This document shows positions 1 through 8,965 of a stretch of DNA of 53,585 nt, piece by piece. The translations under genes were made by a program, and so were the position numbers. The notes under the pieces were generated by a model, which saw nothing but the letters and a program-made list of their open reading frames with translations, was not told where the DNA came from and did no database searches. Numbering within the stretch: position 1 is the first letter of the stretch; the number at the start of each line of letters is the position of its first letter. This stretch comes from PZPK01 sp041590075. Lineage in GTDB: Bacteria > Pseudomonadota > Gammaproteobacteria > Pseudomonadales > Oleiphilaceae. The stretch is taken from contig JBFHUL010000010.1 in assembly GCA_041590075.1 (NCBI GenBank), forward strand, positions 1-53,585, written 5' to 3'.

Positions 1-49
1 TCCCATACCATAGTTGTGGTTATGGGGTTACTAAGGTGGACTCGTTCCC

Positions 50-493
50 ATGACCGTTAGCCAACATCGCGACTATATTCGGCATCCAACTTCCATTCCT
101 TTGGAGGTGCAGTCACAGAGCGCGCCGGAACAAATGCATTTGCAGTTGAGTAACGTGAGTGCGGGCGGTCTTGCTTTTTCGTCTCCCGTCGAATTCCATC
201 CCGGTGCATTAGTAAAGCTTAAGATTCGTGCCGTGAAACCGATATTCAGAGTGCACGCTATTGTGCAGTGGTGTCGTAGGGCGGGAGAAATATACGAACT
301 CGGTGTCCAGTTTCTGGATCAGGATGATGCCTTTAGAGTGCGCATGGTAGAGCAAGTCTGCCACATCGAAGAGTACCGCCGTCGATTGCAGAAGGAGTTA
401 GGTAGACGGATCAGTAAAAACCAGGCATCGCTCGAATGGATTGCACGCCATGGCAAGCGCTTTCCGGGTTTCCGTTCCGATAATGACGAGTAA
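50..493 (+). CDS. PilZ domain protein, 147 aa
   Basis: A small cytoplasmic PilZ protein, the usual c-di-GMP receptor fold. The RxxxR-type arginines are near residues 7-11 (RDYIRHP), and the second motif NVSAGG lies at about residues 35-40, followed by the expected beta-barrel strands up to about residue 100. The C-terminal tail (HIEEYRRRLQKE) is a predicted helix and resembles the tail of Pseudomonas single-domain PilZ proteins. AAGGTGG about 10 bases upstream of the ATG acts as a ribosome binding site. The gene converges with the ABC ATPase gene 30 bases downstream, so it is not part of that operon. The partner or process it controls cannot be read from the sequence. Confidence 0.88.
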   Translation: MTVSQHRDYIRHPTSIPLEVQSQSAPEQMHLQLSNVSAGGLAFSSPVEFHPGALVKLKIRAVKPIFRVHAIVQWCRRAGEIYELGVQFLDQDDAFRVRMVEQVCHIEEYRRRLQKELGRRISKNQASLEWIARHGKRFPGFRSDNDE

Positions 494-523
494 GCTTATA
501 TCCTGTGCGACATCTGCGTGGAA

Positions 524-1315
524 TTAACCAAGCAGCAGGGCGTCGTCTTCCACTTCCTGATGATTTTTATGGAATTGCTCCAGCAGGTCCTGCGTGGTCA
601 GCCCCGTGCGCGACTCGCCCGCAACATCCAGTGCAATGCGGCCCTGGTGCAGCATGATGGTACGATGCCCCACCGACAGTGCCTGCTTCATGCTATGAGT
701 TACCATCAGGGTAGTCAGGTTCTGCTCGGCGACAATTTTTTCAGTCAGTTCCAGAATAAATTGCGCGGTTTTTGGGTCCAGTGCAGCCGTATGTTCGTCG
801 AGCAGCAGTAATTTCATGGGGCGCAGTGACGCCATAAGCAGGCTGACTGCTTGGCGCTGCCCGCCCGACAGCAATCCGATTTTATCGGTGAGCCGGCGTT
901 CCAGCCCGAGTTGCAGTGTGGCCAGGCGCTCCCGGAATTGTTCGCGATAAGCCGCTTTGGCCGCTTTACCCAGCCCTCGCCGAGCAGTGCGTGAATAGGC
1001 CAAGGCGAGATTCTCTTCTATGGTGAGATTCTCACACGTGCCCATCAGAGGGTCCTGAAAAACGCGCGCGATGTGTGGCGCGCGTTTGTGCACCGGCCAG
1101 TGGGTGATGTCCATCTCATCGAGGTGAATGCGGCCCCGCTGGCAGTAAACCTCCCCGGCAAGCGCGTTGAGTAAGGTGGACTTACCTGCACCATTACTGC
1201 CGATCACGGTGACGAACTGACCGCGGGGAATATCCAGACTCACGCCACGCAAGGCGTGGTTTTCCAGAGGCGTGCCGGGATTAAAGGTGATGTGGAGTGC
1301 GTCGGCTCTGATCAT
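524..1315 (-). CDS. ABC transporter ATP-binding protein (TrpXYZ-type importer)
   Basis: The 263-residue cytoplasmic ATPase of an importer. Walker A (GSNGAGKST) is at residues 39-47, the Q-loop is near 'FQDPLMG', the signature LSGGQRQ is around 150, and Walker B (LLLLDEHTAALDP) is around 175 with a His after the catalytic Glu. The switch His is in 'VTHS'. Its ATG overlaps the permease stop by 4 bases, so the two are translationally coupled. It is the last gene of a three-gene set (binding protein, permease, ATPase) of the family paired with ABC_sub_bind proteins. Known members transport aromatic amino acids, but the substrate here is unknown. Confidence 0.9.
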   Translation of the reverse strand: MIRADALHITFNPGTPLENHALRGVSLDIPRGQFVTVIGSNGAGKSTLLNALAGEVYCQRGRIHLDEMDITHWPVHKRAPHIARVFQDPLMGTCENLTIEENLALAYSRTARRGLGKAAKAAYREQFRERLATLQLGLERRLTDKIGLLSGGQRQAVSLLMASLRPMKLLLLDEHTAALDPKTAQFILELTEKIVAEQNLTTLMVTHSMKQALSVGHRTIMLHQGRIALDVAGESRTGLTTQDLLEQFHKNHQEVEDDALLLG

Positions 1316-2199
1316 GCGCGAGCCCTCCGCATGTGTTGTTTAAACTGTGGCGCCACAATGGCAAGCGTGACCAGAACGGCGGTGATCAGGTTGAGATCCT
1401 GTGCTTTGAGCCCCAGTACTTCCGCATTCAGCGCAAAGGCGACCACCATTCGATAGAGAATCGAGCCCACGAGACAGGCGAGCACCCACAATAGCAGAGT
1501 GCGGATCGGCATCACCGCTTCGCCCCCGATCACTGAGGCCAGGCCAATGACGATAACGCCTACGCCCATCGTGACATCCGCGCTTCCCTGGCTTTGCGCG
1601 AACAGCGCACCGGCGAGGGCGACCAGCGCATTGGACAGCGCCATGCCGAGCAGGATCATGCGCGGGGTATTGACGCCATTGGCTTTGGCCATGCGTGGAT
1701 TTGCACCGGTGGCACGCATCGCCAGCCCGATCTCACTCTGCAGGAACCACACCAGGCCCAAGGCCACGATGATGGCGAGCAAGCCAAACGCAAGCGGATA
1801 GGCCATGTAGTAGGGGGTGCTGAGATTATCGAGGGGGGTCATGAGGGTAGACACTCCCAGGAGCGCTTTGTTGGGGCCATCCATGATGCGCAGGTTAATA
1901 GAATACAGCGCGATCATTGTAAGTATGGATGCCAGCAGATGCAGGATGTGCAGGCGCACGTTCAGCCAGGCGGTGACCATGCCCGCCGCGGCGCCCGCAA
2001 GGCAAGCGGCAAAGGTGGCCAGATAGGGGTTGACCTCGGCAACGATCAGGGTGGCCGCAACGGCTGCGCCGAGCGGAAAGGATCCATCGACGGTAAGGTC
2101 AGGAAAGTCCAGTACCCGAAACGACAGGAAGACCCCCAGTGCGACGAGCCCGAAAATAAAGCCTGTTTCCAGTGCACCAAAAAACGCAAAGCTATTCAT
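1312..2199 (-). CDS. ABC transporter permease (branched-chain/TrpY-like family)
   Basis: A 295-residue integral membrane permease with about eight hydrophobic segments. It belongs to the BPD_transp_2 family used by branched-chain amino-acid, sugar and TrpXYZ-type importers; 'FPDLTVDGSFPLGAA' near residue 32 and 'GLAMRATGANPRMAKANG' near residue 155 (the coupling loop) are typical. It starts 12 bases after the binding-protein gene and overlaps the ATPase gene by 4 bases, so the three form one transport operon. It is likely a homodimer in the inner membrane. Confidence 0.9.
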   Translation of the reverse strand: MNSFAFFGALETGFIFGLVALGVFLSFRVLDFPDLTVDGSFPLGAAVAATLIVAEVNPYLATFAACLAGAAAGMVTAWLNVRLHILHLLASILTMIALYSINLRIMDGPNKALLGVSTLMTPLDNLSTPYYMAYPLAFGLLAIIVALGLVWFLQSEIGLAMRATGANPRMAKANGVNTPRMILLGMALSNALVALAGALFAQSQGSADVTMGVGVIVIGLASVIGGEAVMPIRTLLLWVLACLVGSILYRMVVAFALNAEVLGLKAQDLNLITAVLVTLAIVAPQFKQHMRRARA

Positions 2200-2211
2200 C
2201 GTTCAGAGAGG

Positions 2212-3183
2212 CTATTTCACAACGACTTTTGCGCGTTGAATCAATGCAGGCTTCAAGGTCAGGCCCATGCGTTCGGCAGCTTGCGGATTCACGTACAGTT
2301 CGGTTTTCTGTACGCCTTGCACGGGAATGTCGCCCGGCGCCTTGCCATTGAGAATCGCCACCACCATGTCGCCAGTTTGACGGCCCACATCGTAATAATT
2401 AAAGCCCAGTGCCGCCACGGCCCCGCGTTTCACGCTATCGGTGTCGCCGGCGAAGACCGGGATATCGGCTTGTTGTGCTACCTTGATCACGCCTTCCAGA
2501 GCCGAAATTACCGTGTTGTCGGTAGGCAGGTAGATGGCATCGACCTTGCCCAGCAATGAACGTGTGGCTGTTTGCACGTCGGCAGACTTTGGAGATGCAG
2601 CTTCTACCACACTCAGGCCGAGTTCGGGGGCATGTTGATGGACCAGTTTCACCAACGAAACGGAATTGGCTTCGCCAGGGTTATAAATGACACCAATACG
2701 TTGAGCATCCGGTAAGGCATCTTTGATCAGTTTGAGGTGTTGGTCGATGGGCGTCAGGTCGGAAACCCCAGTGATTTTTTCTCCCGGGGCATCCCAGGAG
2801 GCCACCAATTTGGCGCCGACCGGATCGGTCACTGCGGTAAAGACAATATTGCTTTGTCGTGCCGAGGCAGCAACAGCTTGGGCCGAGGGGGTGGCGATCG
2901 CTACAATGACATCAGGGTTTTCGCCTGCAAACTTCTTGGCGATCTGTGCCGCGGTAGCCGTCGCACCCTGTGCACTTTGATAATTCCATTTCAGGTTTTC
3001 GCCTTCTACCCAGCCAGCTTCCTGAAGTACGTCCTTGACCCCCTGTCGTACGGCATCCAGTGCGGGGTGTTCAACAATTTGGGTAATCGCAACGTGTTTA
3101 TTGGCGGGGGCGCCGCTCGCTATGGCGACTGATGTAAAGCAGCTGAGTAGGAGAGAAATAACTAATCCAAGGCGCATTGTCAT
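2212..3183 (-). CDS. ABC transporter substrate-binding protein (ABC_sub_bind family)
   Basis: A 323-residue periplasmic binding protein with a cleavable signal peptide (residues 1-22, 'LLLSCFTSVAIASG'). The mature part matches the ABC_sub_bind (TrpX-like) family: 'VAITQIVEHPALDAVRQGVKD', 'AIATPSAQAVA', 'FTAVTDPVGA', and 'IGVIYNPGEANSV' are hallmark segments of the two lobes. GAGGA lies about 9 bases before the first of two nearby ATG codons. It is 42 bases downstream of lutC with no terminator between, so it may be co-transcribed with the lut genes. That would hint at a ligand connected with that pathway, but this is inference only. Confidence 0.9.
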   Translation of the reverse strand: MTMRLGLVISLLLSCFTSVAIASGAPANKHVAITQIVEHPALDAVRQGVKDVLQEAGWVEGENLKWNYQSAQGATATAAQIAKKFAGENPDVIVAIATPSAQAVAASARQSNIVFTAVTDPVGAKLVASWDAPGEKITGVSDLTPIDQHLKLIKDALPDAQRIGVIYNPGEANSVSLVKLVHQHAPELGLSVVEAASPKSADVQTATRSLLGKVDAIYLPTDNTVISALEGVIKVAQQADIPVFAGDTDSVKRGAVAALGFNYYDVGRQTGDMVVAILNGKAPGDIPVQGVQKTELYVNPQAAERMGLTLKPALIQRAKVVVK

Positions 3184-3225
3184 TATCGTGAATCCTCATA
3201 GGCTCAAGTGGGTCAGCGTCGCAGT

Positions 3226-3936
3226 CTACTCAAAGTCGACGGACAGGTCAGCTTTTTTTGCGGGGTGGGAAGGCTCGTCGCTGAGCATGAGAACAACCAG
3301 CTCGCGCGGTCCGTGGGCGCCATAGGCGAGAGTTTGCTGGATGTCGGCCGTCTTGGATGGGCCGGAGATGAGCAAGATATTGCTGGGCATCGTTGCGGTA
3401 TCCCATGGTGCCTCCGCAACCAGGCTGTCGAAATTTGCATAGATCGGGCAGTCGGGCTCGAGGATGGCAATGTGTACAGGTGGCGCCAGAGACAGCATTC
3501 GGGGTTCCTGTTCGTTGGGCATAACGACCAGCGTGCCGGTATCGGCAATGGCTGCCTGTACCGTCGTGACGCCTGCGTCAGCGGTGTCGAACAGTGTGTC
3601 TTTGAGCGATTCATACCCCTGCTGGTATGTGGTGACGGTGCAGTCTGAGAGGCTTTCCTCGAGGCCTATTTCGGTGAATAAAGGGTGAGTGCCCACTATC
3701 ACGTTTTGCCAGCGGTACTCACGTTGCAGCGAGCTCAATCTATCCTTGAGCGTGGTCGGCGTGCAGTCAATCACCTGCGCGCGATTCTGAATGAGCGTTT
3801 CTCGCAGCAGGGTTTGCCCTGCACGTGCTGACATACGAGGCCGCACGTCGGTTACGGGCGTATGATGATGAGTAGAAATTTCGGGGCCTGCTGAGTGCAA
3901 ACGACGCAATATGCGGGCACGTGAATCGCGGTTCAT
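3226..3936 (-). CDS. lutC: LutC/YkgG-type lactate utilisation protein C
   Basis: A 236-residue LUD-domain protein, the third component of the LutABC (LldEFG) L-lactate oxidation complex. Conserved LUD segments are seen: 'AAIADTGTLVV' near residue 150, 'PPVHIAILEPD' near 177, and a glycine-rich 'LISGPSKTADI' near 208. Its ATG overlaps the lutB stop in an ATGA junction, so translation is coupled. The protein is soluble and probably works with LutB at the inner face of the membrane. Assignment to lactate rests on the conserved three-gene set. Confidence 0.9.
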   Translation of the reverse strand: MNRDSRARILRRLHSAGPEISTHHHTPVTDVRPRMSARAGQTLLRETLIQNRAQVIDCTPTTLKDRLSSLQREYRWQNVIVGTHPLFTEIGLEESLSDCTVTTYQQGYESLKDTLFDTADAGVTTVQAAIADTGTLVVMPNEQEPRMLSLAPPVHIAILEPDCPIYANFDSLVAEAPWDTATMPSNILLISGPSKTADIQQTLAYGAHGPRELVVLMLSDEPSHPAKKADLSVDFE

Positions 3937-5324
3937 GCATCCTCCTCATGCTGCTGTGTGCGTGCTTTTTCTGCCATATATCGGCGCAGGCTTTTGCTGG
4001 CGGGCTTGGGGAAGTGTCGTTCCTGTCGCCATGCAGTGGGACCCTGCCAGGGTATCCAGCGACTGATTCGCAGGGTCAGGTCGTAGAGTCGAGGGCGCAT
4101 GTTAATGAAGCGCCACAGCTGCCAGAGAAGCCGTTCAGTCGGACGGATATGGCGGGTGTTGGTTCGGATGCGAGCCCGTAAGCGGCGAATGAGATCTGGC
4201 AGAGGAATATTGACCGGGCAGGCTTCACCGCAGGCGCCGTTGAGCGAGCAGGCAGATACCAGCGGCGCCTTTTCTTGCAGGCCTTCAAGTTGTGGGGTAA
4301 CGACTTGCCCGATAGGCCCCGGATAGGTGCTGCCATAGGCATGCCCGCCAATGCGGGTATAGACCGGACAATGATTCATGCACGCGCCGCAGCGTATGCA
4401 TGCCAGCGTGGACTGCATGTCGGCATCCTGGTGGATGCGTGAGCGCCCGTTGTCGAGCAGTACCAGGTGAATCTCCTGGGGACCATCCTTCTCTCCGGTT
4501 TGGCGAGGATGGCTGATCAGATTGAGGTACGTGGTGCTGGCCTGCCCGGTTGCCGAGCGGGTGAGCAGGCTCTGAAGAGTGGGCAGCTCGTTCAGGCTTG
4601 GGATGACCTTTTCGAGTCCCATAACGGCGATATGTACGGGCGGAGCGGTCGTGCACATACGCCCGTTACCCTCGTTCTCAACCAAACAGAGCGTGCCGCT
4701 ATCTGCAGCTGCGAAATTCACGCCCGAAATACCCATATCGGCATGTTTGAACTTGTTGCGCAGCACCTTGCGGCCGACGCCAATCAGGCGGTCCACATCG
4801 TTTGGGTCGCAATCTTCGCCCAGATGTTCCCGGAACAGCTTGGAAATCTGCGCCTTGTTTTTATGTATGGCGGGCATGATGATGTGTGAAGGGGTTTCTC
4901 CGGCCAGCTGAACAATATATTCGCCCATGTCGGTTTCCAGGCATTCAATGTCATGCTGGGCCATAAAGTGATTCAAGCCTATTTCTTCTGTAGCCATAGA
5001 CTTGCCTTTCACGATGCTTTTCGCGTCATGCTGGCGCGCAATACGAAGGATGCATTGGTTCGCCTCGGCAGCATCTTCCGCCCAGTGCACGTGAATGCCA
5101 TTCTGGGTGCAACGTGTTTCGAGTTGTTCTAGTAGTGCAGGCAAGCGTGCCAGCACCTGCTGGCGAATGCGCTCCCCTTCGAAGCGCAGCTTCCGCCAGT
5201 GGCTATCGTCGGGCAGCGCTTGCTGGCGCTTGTCGCGCAGAAATTGCATGGCGCCGCTGAAATTGTCACGCAGTTGTGCATCATCCAGTGCGATTTCAAT
5301 GCGCGTTGAAAATTTATCCTTCAT
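3933..5324 (-). CDS. lutB: LutB/YkgF iron-sulfur protein of lactate oxidation
   Basis: A 463-residue protein with an N-terminal LUD domain (about residues 60-290) and a C-terminal ferredoxin-like part with two cysteine clusters, 'CIRCGACMNHCP' and 'CSLNGACGEACP', expected to hold two [4Fe-4S] centres. In the LutABC complex it carries electrons from lactate toward the respiratory chain. The start is taken at the ATG of MKDKFSTRI at 5324, as in E. coli YkgF, rather than the upstream in-frame TTG at 5348. This start overlaps the end of lutA by 11 bases and implies coupled translation. Confidence 0.92.
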   Translation of the reverse strand: MKDKFSTRIEIALDDAQLRDNFSGAMQFLRDKRQQALPDDSHWRKLRFEGERIRQQVLARLPALLEQLETRCTQNGIHVHWAEDAAEANQCILRIARQHDAKSIVKGKSMATEEIGLNHFMAQHDIECLETDMGEYIVQLAGETPSHIIMPAIHKNKAQISKLFREHLGEDCDPNDVDRLIGVGRKVLRNKFKHADMGISGVNFAAADSGTLCLVENEGNGRMCTTAPPVHIAVMGLEKVIPSLNELPTLQSLLTRSATGQASTTYLNLISHPRQTGEKDGPQEIHLVLLDNGRSRIHQDADMQSTLACIRCGACMNHCPVYTRIGGHAYGSTYPGPIGQVVTPQLEGLQEKAPLVSACSLNGACGEACPVNIPLPDLIRRLRARIRTNTRHIRPTERLLWQLWRFINMRPRLYDLTLRISRWIPWQGPTAWRQERHFPKPASKSLRRYMAEKARTQQHEEDA

Positions 5325-6123
5325 GACGGATACCGAATGCACGCGCAACGATGGAGGCCAGATGCAGGCATGGGTTGTGCCCGGTCTTATACTTAATATG
5401 TGAACCGATGTTCATCAGGCAGCCACAGTCGCCGCTGGTAATGTGGTCCGGATGGTCGGCGAGTAGGGCGGCGCTTTTATCTTTTGTCAGGGCATGTGAC
5501 AGGGCCGGAGATTTCACGGCAAACGTGCCGCCGAAACCACAACATTCCTGTTTGTTTTGGGGGTGTTTCAGTGTGACGCCGGGCAGGCGCGACAACACGG
5601 TACTCCAGCTATCGGCCACGGGTTCTTCCCTCAATGCTGCGCAGGACGTATGCAGGCTCACGCACGTGTTTGAAGCGGGGTTGGTTGACAGGCGTTCATA
5701 GGGTAAGCGCTCTGCAATAAAATCGATCAGTTCCACGCATCGTCCGCTGAGTTGCGTGGCCTGTTGATGCAATGAGGGGTCGGATGCCAGTAAACGTGGG
5801 TAGTGGTGTTTAATCATGCCGGCACAGGAGGCACTGGGCACCACAAGTGGCCAATCGTGTTCACTGAACAGGGTGACGGTTTGCGCCGCAGCGGCCGCGG
5901 CATGGTCTGAAAATCCCGCATTATAAGGCGCTTGTCCGCAGCAGGTTTGTGCCTGAGGATAGACGACCTTCAGGTCGCACAGCTCCAGTAGCGCGATGGC
6001 GTCCAGGCCGGCCTGCGGATAGAGCGCGTCGATGAGACAGGTGCCAAAAAAATATACCTGCGATGAAGCGCTCATGGCAGGGTTGCGCGCCTGTTGTCGC
6101 GTTCGTTGCTCTTGTTCCGCCAC
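5314..6123 (-). CDS. lutA: LutA/YkgE cysteine-rich (CCG domain) lactate oxidation subunit
   Basis: A 269-residue protein with two CCG cysteine-rich repeats of the heterodisulfide-reductase/GlpC type: 'FFGTCLID', 'CCGQAPYNAG', 'SCAGMIKHH', then 'HTSCAA', 'ECCGFGGTFAVK' and 'SGDCGCLMN'. It is the first subunit of the LutABC complex that oxidises L-lactate to pyruvate. The start is chosen at GTG 6123 because GGGAG sits about 10 bases upstream and the gap to the previous stop is only 16 bases. An internal ATG at 6075 is the alternative and matches the shorter homologues. The longer open frame up to 6252 lies inside the preceding gene and is not used. Confidence 0.88.
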   Translation of the reverse strand: MAEQEQRTRQQARNPAMSASSQVYFFGTCLIDALYPQAGLDAIALLELCDLKVVYPQAQTCCGQAPYNAGFSDHAAAAAAQTVTLFSEHDWPLVVPSASCAGMIKHHYPRLLASDPSLHQQATQLSGRCVELIDFIAERLPYERLSTNPASNTCVSLHTSCAALREEPVADSWSTVLSRLPGVTLKHPQNKQECCGFGGTFAVKSPALSHALTKDKSAALLADHPDHITSGDCGCLMNIGSHIKYKTGHNPCLHLASIVARAFGIRHEG

Positions 6124-6139
6124 GGTATTTCTGCTCCCT

Positions 6140-7072
6140 TTATTGTGCGTGTTGGCGCAGGGATTTTGGGTCGATGGCTGCCGCGTCGTGCCAGTCTCCA
6201 TTGCTGGCGGTTTCGAAGCCGTTTTCAACAAATATATGGCTGAGCAATTCACGGCCTCGCTCGGTTTTATCCAGCCGCACCAGTGCGCGCTGTAATCGGT
6301 TGATTGTAAAAAAGGATACGCGTGGGTGAGCGGCTAGGGCATAGGGTGTGTAACCCGGCGTGTCCCACAGAATATGCAGCTTCTGCTGTATATCCAGATC
6401 TTGGCCTTTCAGGTCTTCGATGCGCGTGGCTCCGGCAGCTACGTCACCTGCCAGTACGGCCTTGAACACGGCCTCACTAGAAGGATAAAAGCGCGGGATG
6501 TGGTCTATTTGCAGTCGCCGCAGGCTTTCACGGGCAATGACACTGGCGTCGTAGTTTAATAGGCCTGGATAGGCGATGGATTGCCCGGCCAGATCTTTGA
6601 TCGAAGTAACCGGGGTGGTTTGTGGGGTCACGATGAGCGCCTGTAACGGCTGGGCCCGGCGTTTCACCAGCGCGTTGTAGCCGGGATGTGTCTTGAACTG
6701 ATGAAATTGCAACGGGTCAAGATAAGCAAGGTCATAGCTGCCCTTGCTCATGGCAAGTTCAAATTCAAGGCGACTGACAAAGGGCACCATTTGCAGTTCG
6801 ACGCCACTGGTCTCGCTCAGAAGCTTGATCACGGCCTGCCATGCCTCGCTTCGGCTCGGTGTGTTCTTGGAAGCGAGCACCATGATGTGCTGTTGCTTGT
6901 TCTTGATAGCATCGAATTTGGTGGCATCAGGGTTAGGTATTTTTTCATAGCGGGCATGCGGTTGGGGTACTGCGGGGGTAATCGCGATGGTCAGTGTCTG
7001 GGCACTTACTTGTGTGGCCAGTTGCCAGATAAAGCAGGCGAAGACTATGAACAAGGCTGGGCGTGGTTTCAA
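6140..7072 (-). CDS. PhnD-like phosphate/phosphonate-family periplasmic binding protein
   Basis: A 310-residue secreted binding protein of the phosphate/phosphite/phosphonate (PhnD-like) superfamily. It has an N-terminal signal peptide (hydrophobic 'ALFIVFACFIW', cleavage near 'VSAQ'). Family segments include 'SKGSYDLAYLDPLQFHQF' and 'DLAGQSIAYPG'. No permease or ATPase of the phn type is adjacent; instead lutA follows 16 bases later. No in-frame ATG precedes the signal peptide, so the start appears to be TTG at 7072 with a weak AGAGA upstream. It may be a stand-alone sensor or binding protein for a neighbouring transporter. The ligand is unknown. Confidence 0.8.
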   Translation of the reverse strand: MKPRPALFIVFACFIWQLATQVSAQTLTIAITPAVPQPHARYEKIPNPDATKFDAIKNKQQHIMVLASKNTPSRSEAWQAVIKLLSETSGVELQMVPFVSRLEFELAMSKGSYDLAYLDPLQFHQFKTHPGYNALVKRRAQPLQALIVTPQTTPVTSIKDLAGQSIAYPGLLNYDASVIARESLRRLQIDHIPRFYPSSEAVFKAVLAGDVAAGATRIEDLKGQDLDIQQKLHILWDTPGYTPYALAAHPRVSFFTINRLQRALVRLDKTERGRELLSHIFVENGFETASNGDWHDAAAIDPKSLRQHAQ

Positions 7073-7166
7073 AAGAAAGTTTCTCTGAGTTGCGGGCGGA
7101 TTTGGCCTGCCTAATATAGAGGCGCATCGCTCAAGTTTAAAGTGGCGTGCGGGTGTTAAGTTGTGA

Positions 7167-7195
7167 TTGAGCCATGTTGGGCTTTCTGGTATTCT
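7167..7195 (+). promoter_or_regulatory. Candidate sigma-70 promoter of pyrG
   Basis: TTGAGC, a 17-base spacer and TATTCT match the sigma-70 consensus well. It would start transcription about 110 bases before pyrG, in the 239-base divergent region between pyrG and the lut cluster. Confidence 0.5.
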
Positions 7196-7311
7196 GGCGT
7201 CCCATCTTGAGATGAGAATCTCCCCCCTTATTTTTCAGTAAAAACAGTCGCTCGCGGCACGCTGCGGATTGAGTTTCGTAGGGTCGAGGCAGCGCAATTG
7301 ACGGGAATTAC

Positions 7312-8934
7312 ATGACGCGTTTTATCTTCGTGACCGGTGGTGTTGTATCTTCATTGGGGAAGGGCATAGCCTCCGCCTCGCTGGCAGCCATTCTTGAGGC
7401 GCGTGGCCTTAAGGTAACAATGCTGAAACTGGATCCATATATCAACGTTGATCCGGGCACGATGAGCCCTTTTCAGCACGGCGAAGTGTTTGTTACCGAA
7501 GATGGTGCAGAGACCGATCTGGATCTGGGGCACTACGAGCGTTTTATTCGCACGACCATGTCGAAGCGCAACAACTTTACCAGCGGGCGCGTTTATGAGG
7601 ATGTGATCCGTAAGGAGCGTCGTGGCGACTATCTCGGCGGCACGGTACAGGTGATTCCTCATATTACCGACGAAATCAAGCGTCGTATTGTCGCCGGTGC
7701 GAGTGGCTATGATGTGGCTCTGGTGGAAATTGGCGGCACGGTGGGGGATATCGAATCCCAGCCGTTTCTGGAAGCCGTGCGACAGTTGAAAATAGAAGTG
7801 GGTTCGCAGCGCGCCATGTTTATGCATCTGACGCTGGTGCCCTACATCGCCACCGCGGGCGAGACCAAAACCAAGCCGACCCAGCACTCGGTGAAAGAAT
7901 TGCGCTCCATTGGTATTCAGCCTGATATTCTGGTGTGTCGCTCTGATCATGAAATCGATGCCTCCTCACGTCGCAAAATAGCCCTGTTTACCAACGTGGA
8001 AGAGCGTGCCGTGGTGCCTTTGCAGGATGCCAGCAGTATTTACAAAATTCCGCGCATGTTGCACGAGCAGCAACTCGATACCCTGATTGTGGAACGTTTT
8101 GGGCTGCAATGCGCGGATGCCGATTTGTCGGAATGGGATGCAGTGGTGGAAGCTGAATCTCATCCGCAGCGGGAGATCACCATTGCGATGGTGGGCAAGT
8201 ACATGGAGCTGCTCGACGCATACAAATCGCTGATCGAAGCCATCAAGCATGCGGGTATTCGCAACCGTATCAAGGTGAATATTCAATATATCGATTCCGA
8301 GAGCATTATCGATGAAGGCACGGACAAGCTGAAAGGTGTCGATGGCATTTTGGTGCCTGGCGGATTTGGAAATCGTGGGGTTGAAGGCAAGATCGCAACA
8401 GTTCGGTTTGCGCGCGAGAATAAAGTGCCCTATCTCGGCATTTGCCTGGGCATGCAGGTGGCGGTGATTGAGTTTGCGCGACATGTTGCGGGTCTGGAGG
8501 ATGCTCACAGTACCGAGTTCAATGCGGCCTGTGCCAATCCGGTAGTAGGGCTTATCACTGAATGGCGTGATGCAACCGGCAGTGTGGAGCAGCGCACCGA
8601 CGATTCGGATCTGGGAGGTACGATGCGACTAGGTGGCCAGGAGTGCCGTTTGGAGCCGGGTTCCACGGCGCACAGCAGTTACGGTAAAGATGTAATTGTG
8701 GAGCGGCATCGCCATCGTTATGAAGTGAATAACAACTTGTTGCCCAAGCTTCAGGAAGCGGGCTTGATTGTTTCAGGGCGCTCCAAAGACAACGCGCTGG
8801 TGGAAGTGGTCGAAGTGCCGGATCACCCCTGGTTTGTCGCCTGTCAGTTTCATCCCGAGTTTACCTCCACGCCGCGTGACGGGCATGGCCTGTTCGAGGG
8901 CTTTATTCGGGCAGCTGACGCCTTCCGGCATTAA
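7312..8934 (+). CDS. pyrG: CTP synthase
   Basis: A 540-residue cytoplasmic enzyme that aminates UTP to CTP using glutamine and ATP, at the family's normal length. The N-terminal synthase domain opens with 'FVTGGVVSSLGKGI' (P-loop-like). The C-terminal class I glutamine amidotransferase domain has its nucleophile Cys378 in 'GICLGMQ' and the His/Glu pair in 'CQFHPEF' near residue 515. It begins the conserved pyrG-kdsA-eno-ftsB block; kdsA follows after 31 bases. tilS, which precedes pyrG in Pseudomonas, is absent here. Confidence 0.98.
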   Translation: MTRFIFVTGGVVSSLGKGIASASLAAILEARGLKVTMLKLDPYINVDPGTMSPFQHGEVFVTEDGAETDLDLGHYERFIRTTMSKRNNFTSGRVYEDVIRKERRGDYLGGTVQVIPHITDEIKRRIVAGASGYDVALVEIGGTVGDIESQPFLEAVRQLKIEVGSQRAMFMHLTLVPYIATAGETKTKPTQHSVKELRSIGIQPDILVCRSDHEIDASSRRKIALFTNVEERAVVPLQDASSIYKIPRMLHEQQLDTLIVERFGLQCADADLSEWDAVVEAESHPQREITIAMVGKYMELLDAYKSLIEAIKHAGIRNRIKVNIQYIDSESIIDEGTDKLKGVDGILVPGGFGNRGVEGKIATVRFARENKVPYLGICLGMQVAVIEFARHVAGLEDAHSTEFNAACANPVVGLITEWRDATGSVEQRTDDSDLGGTMRLGGQECRLEPGSTAHSSYGKDVIVERHRHRYEVNNNLLPKLQEAGLIVSGRSKDNALVEVVEVPDHPWFVACQFHPEFTSTPRDGHGLFEGFIRAADAFRH

Positions 8935-8965
8935 TGCAGTCGCGTAGCAAACAGGGGGCAATACG

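Noticed and set aside
1594..2559. A 321-codon plus-strand open frame
   Set aside because: It lies antisense to the ABC permease and binding-protein genes, whose proteins are clearly recognisable. Its composition is Gly/His/Gln/Arg-rich, as expected of an antisense shadow.
7208..7221. Short palindrome GAGATGAGAATCTC before pyrG
   Set aside because: Arms of only five bases, not placed clearly relative to a promoter; likely by chance.
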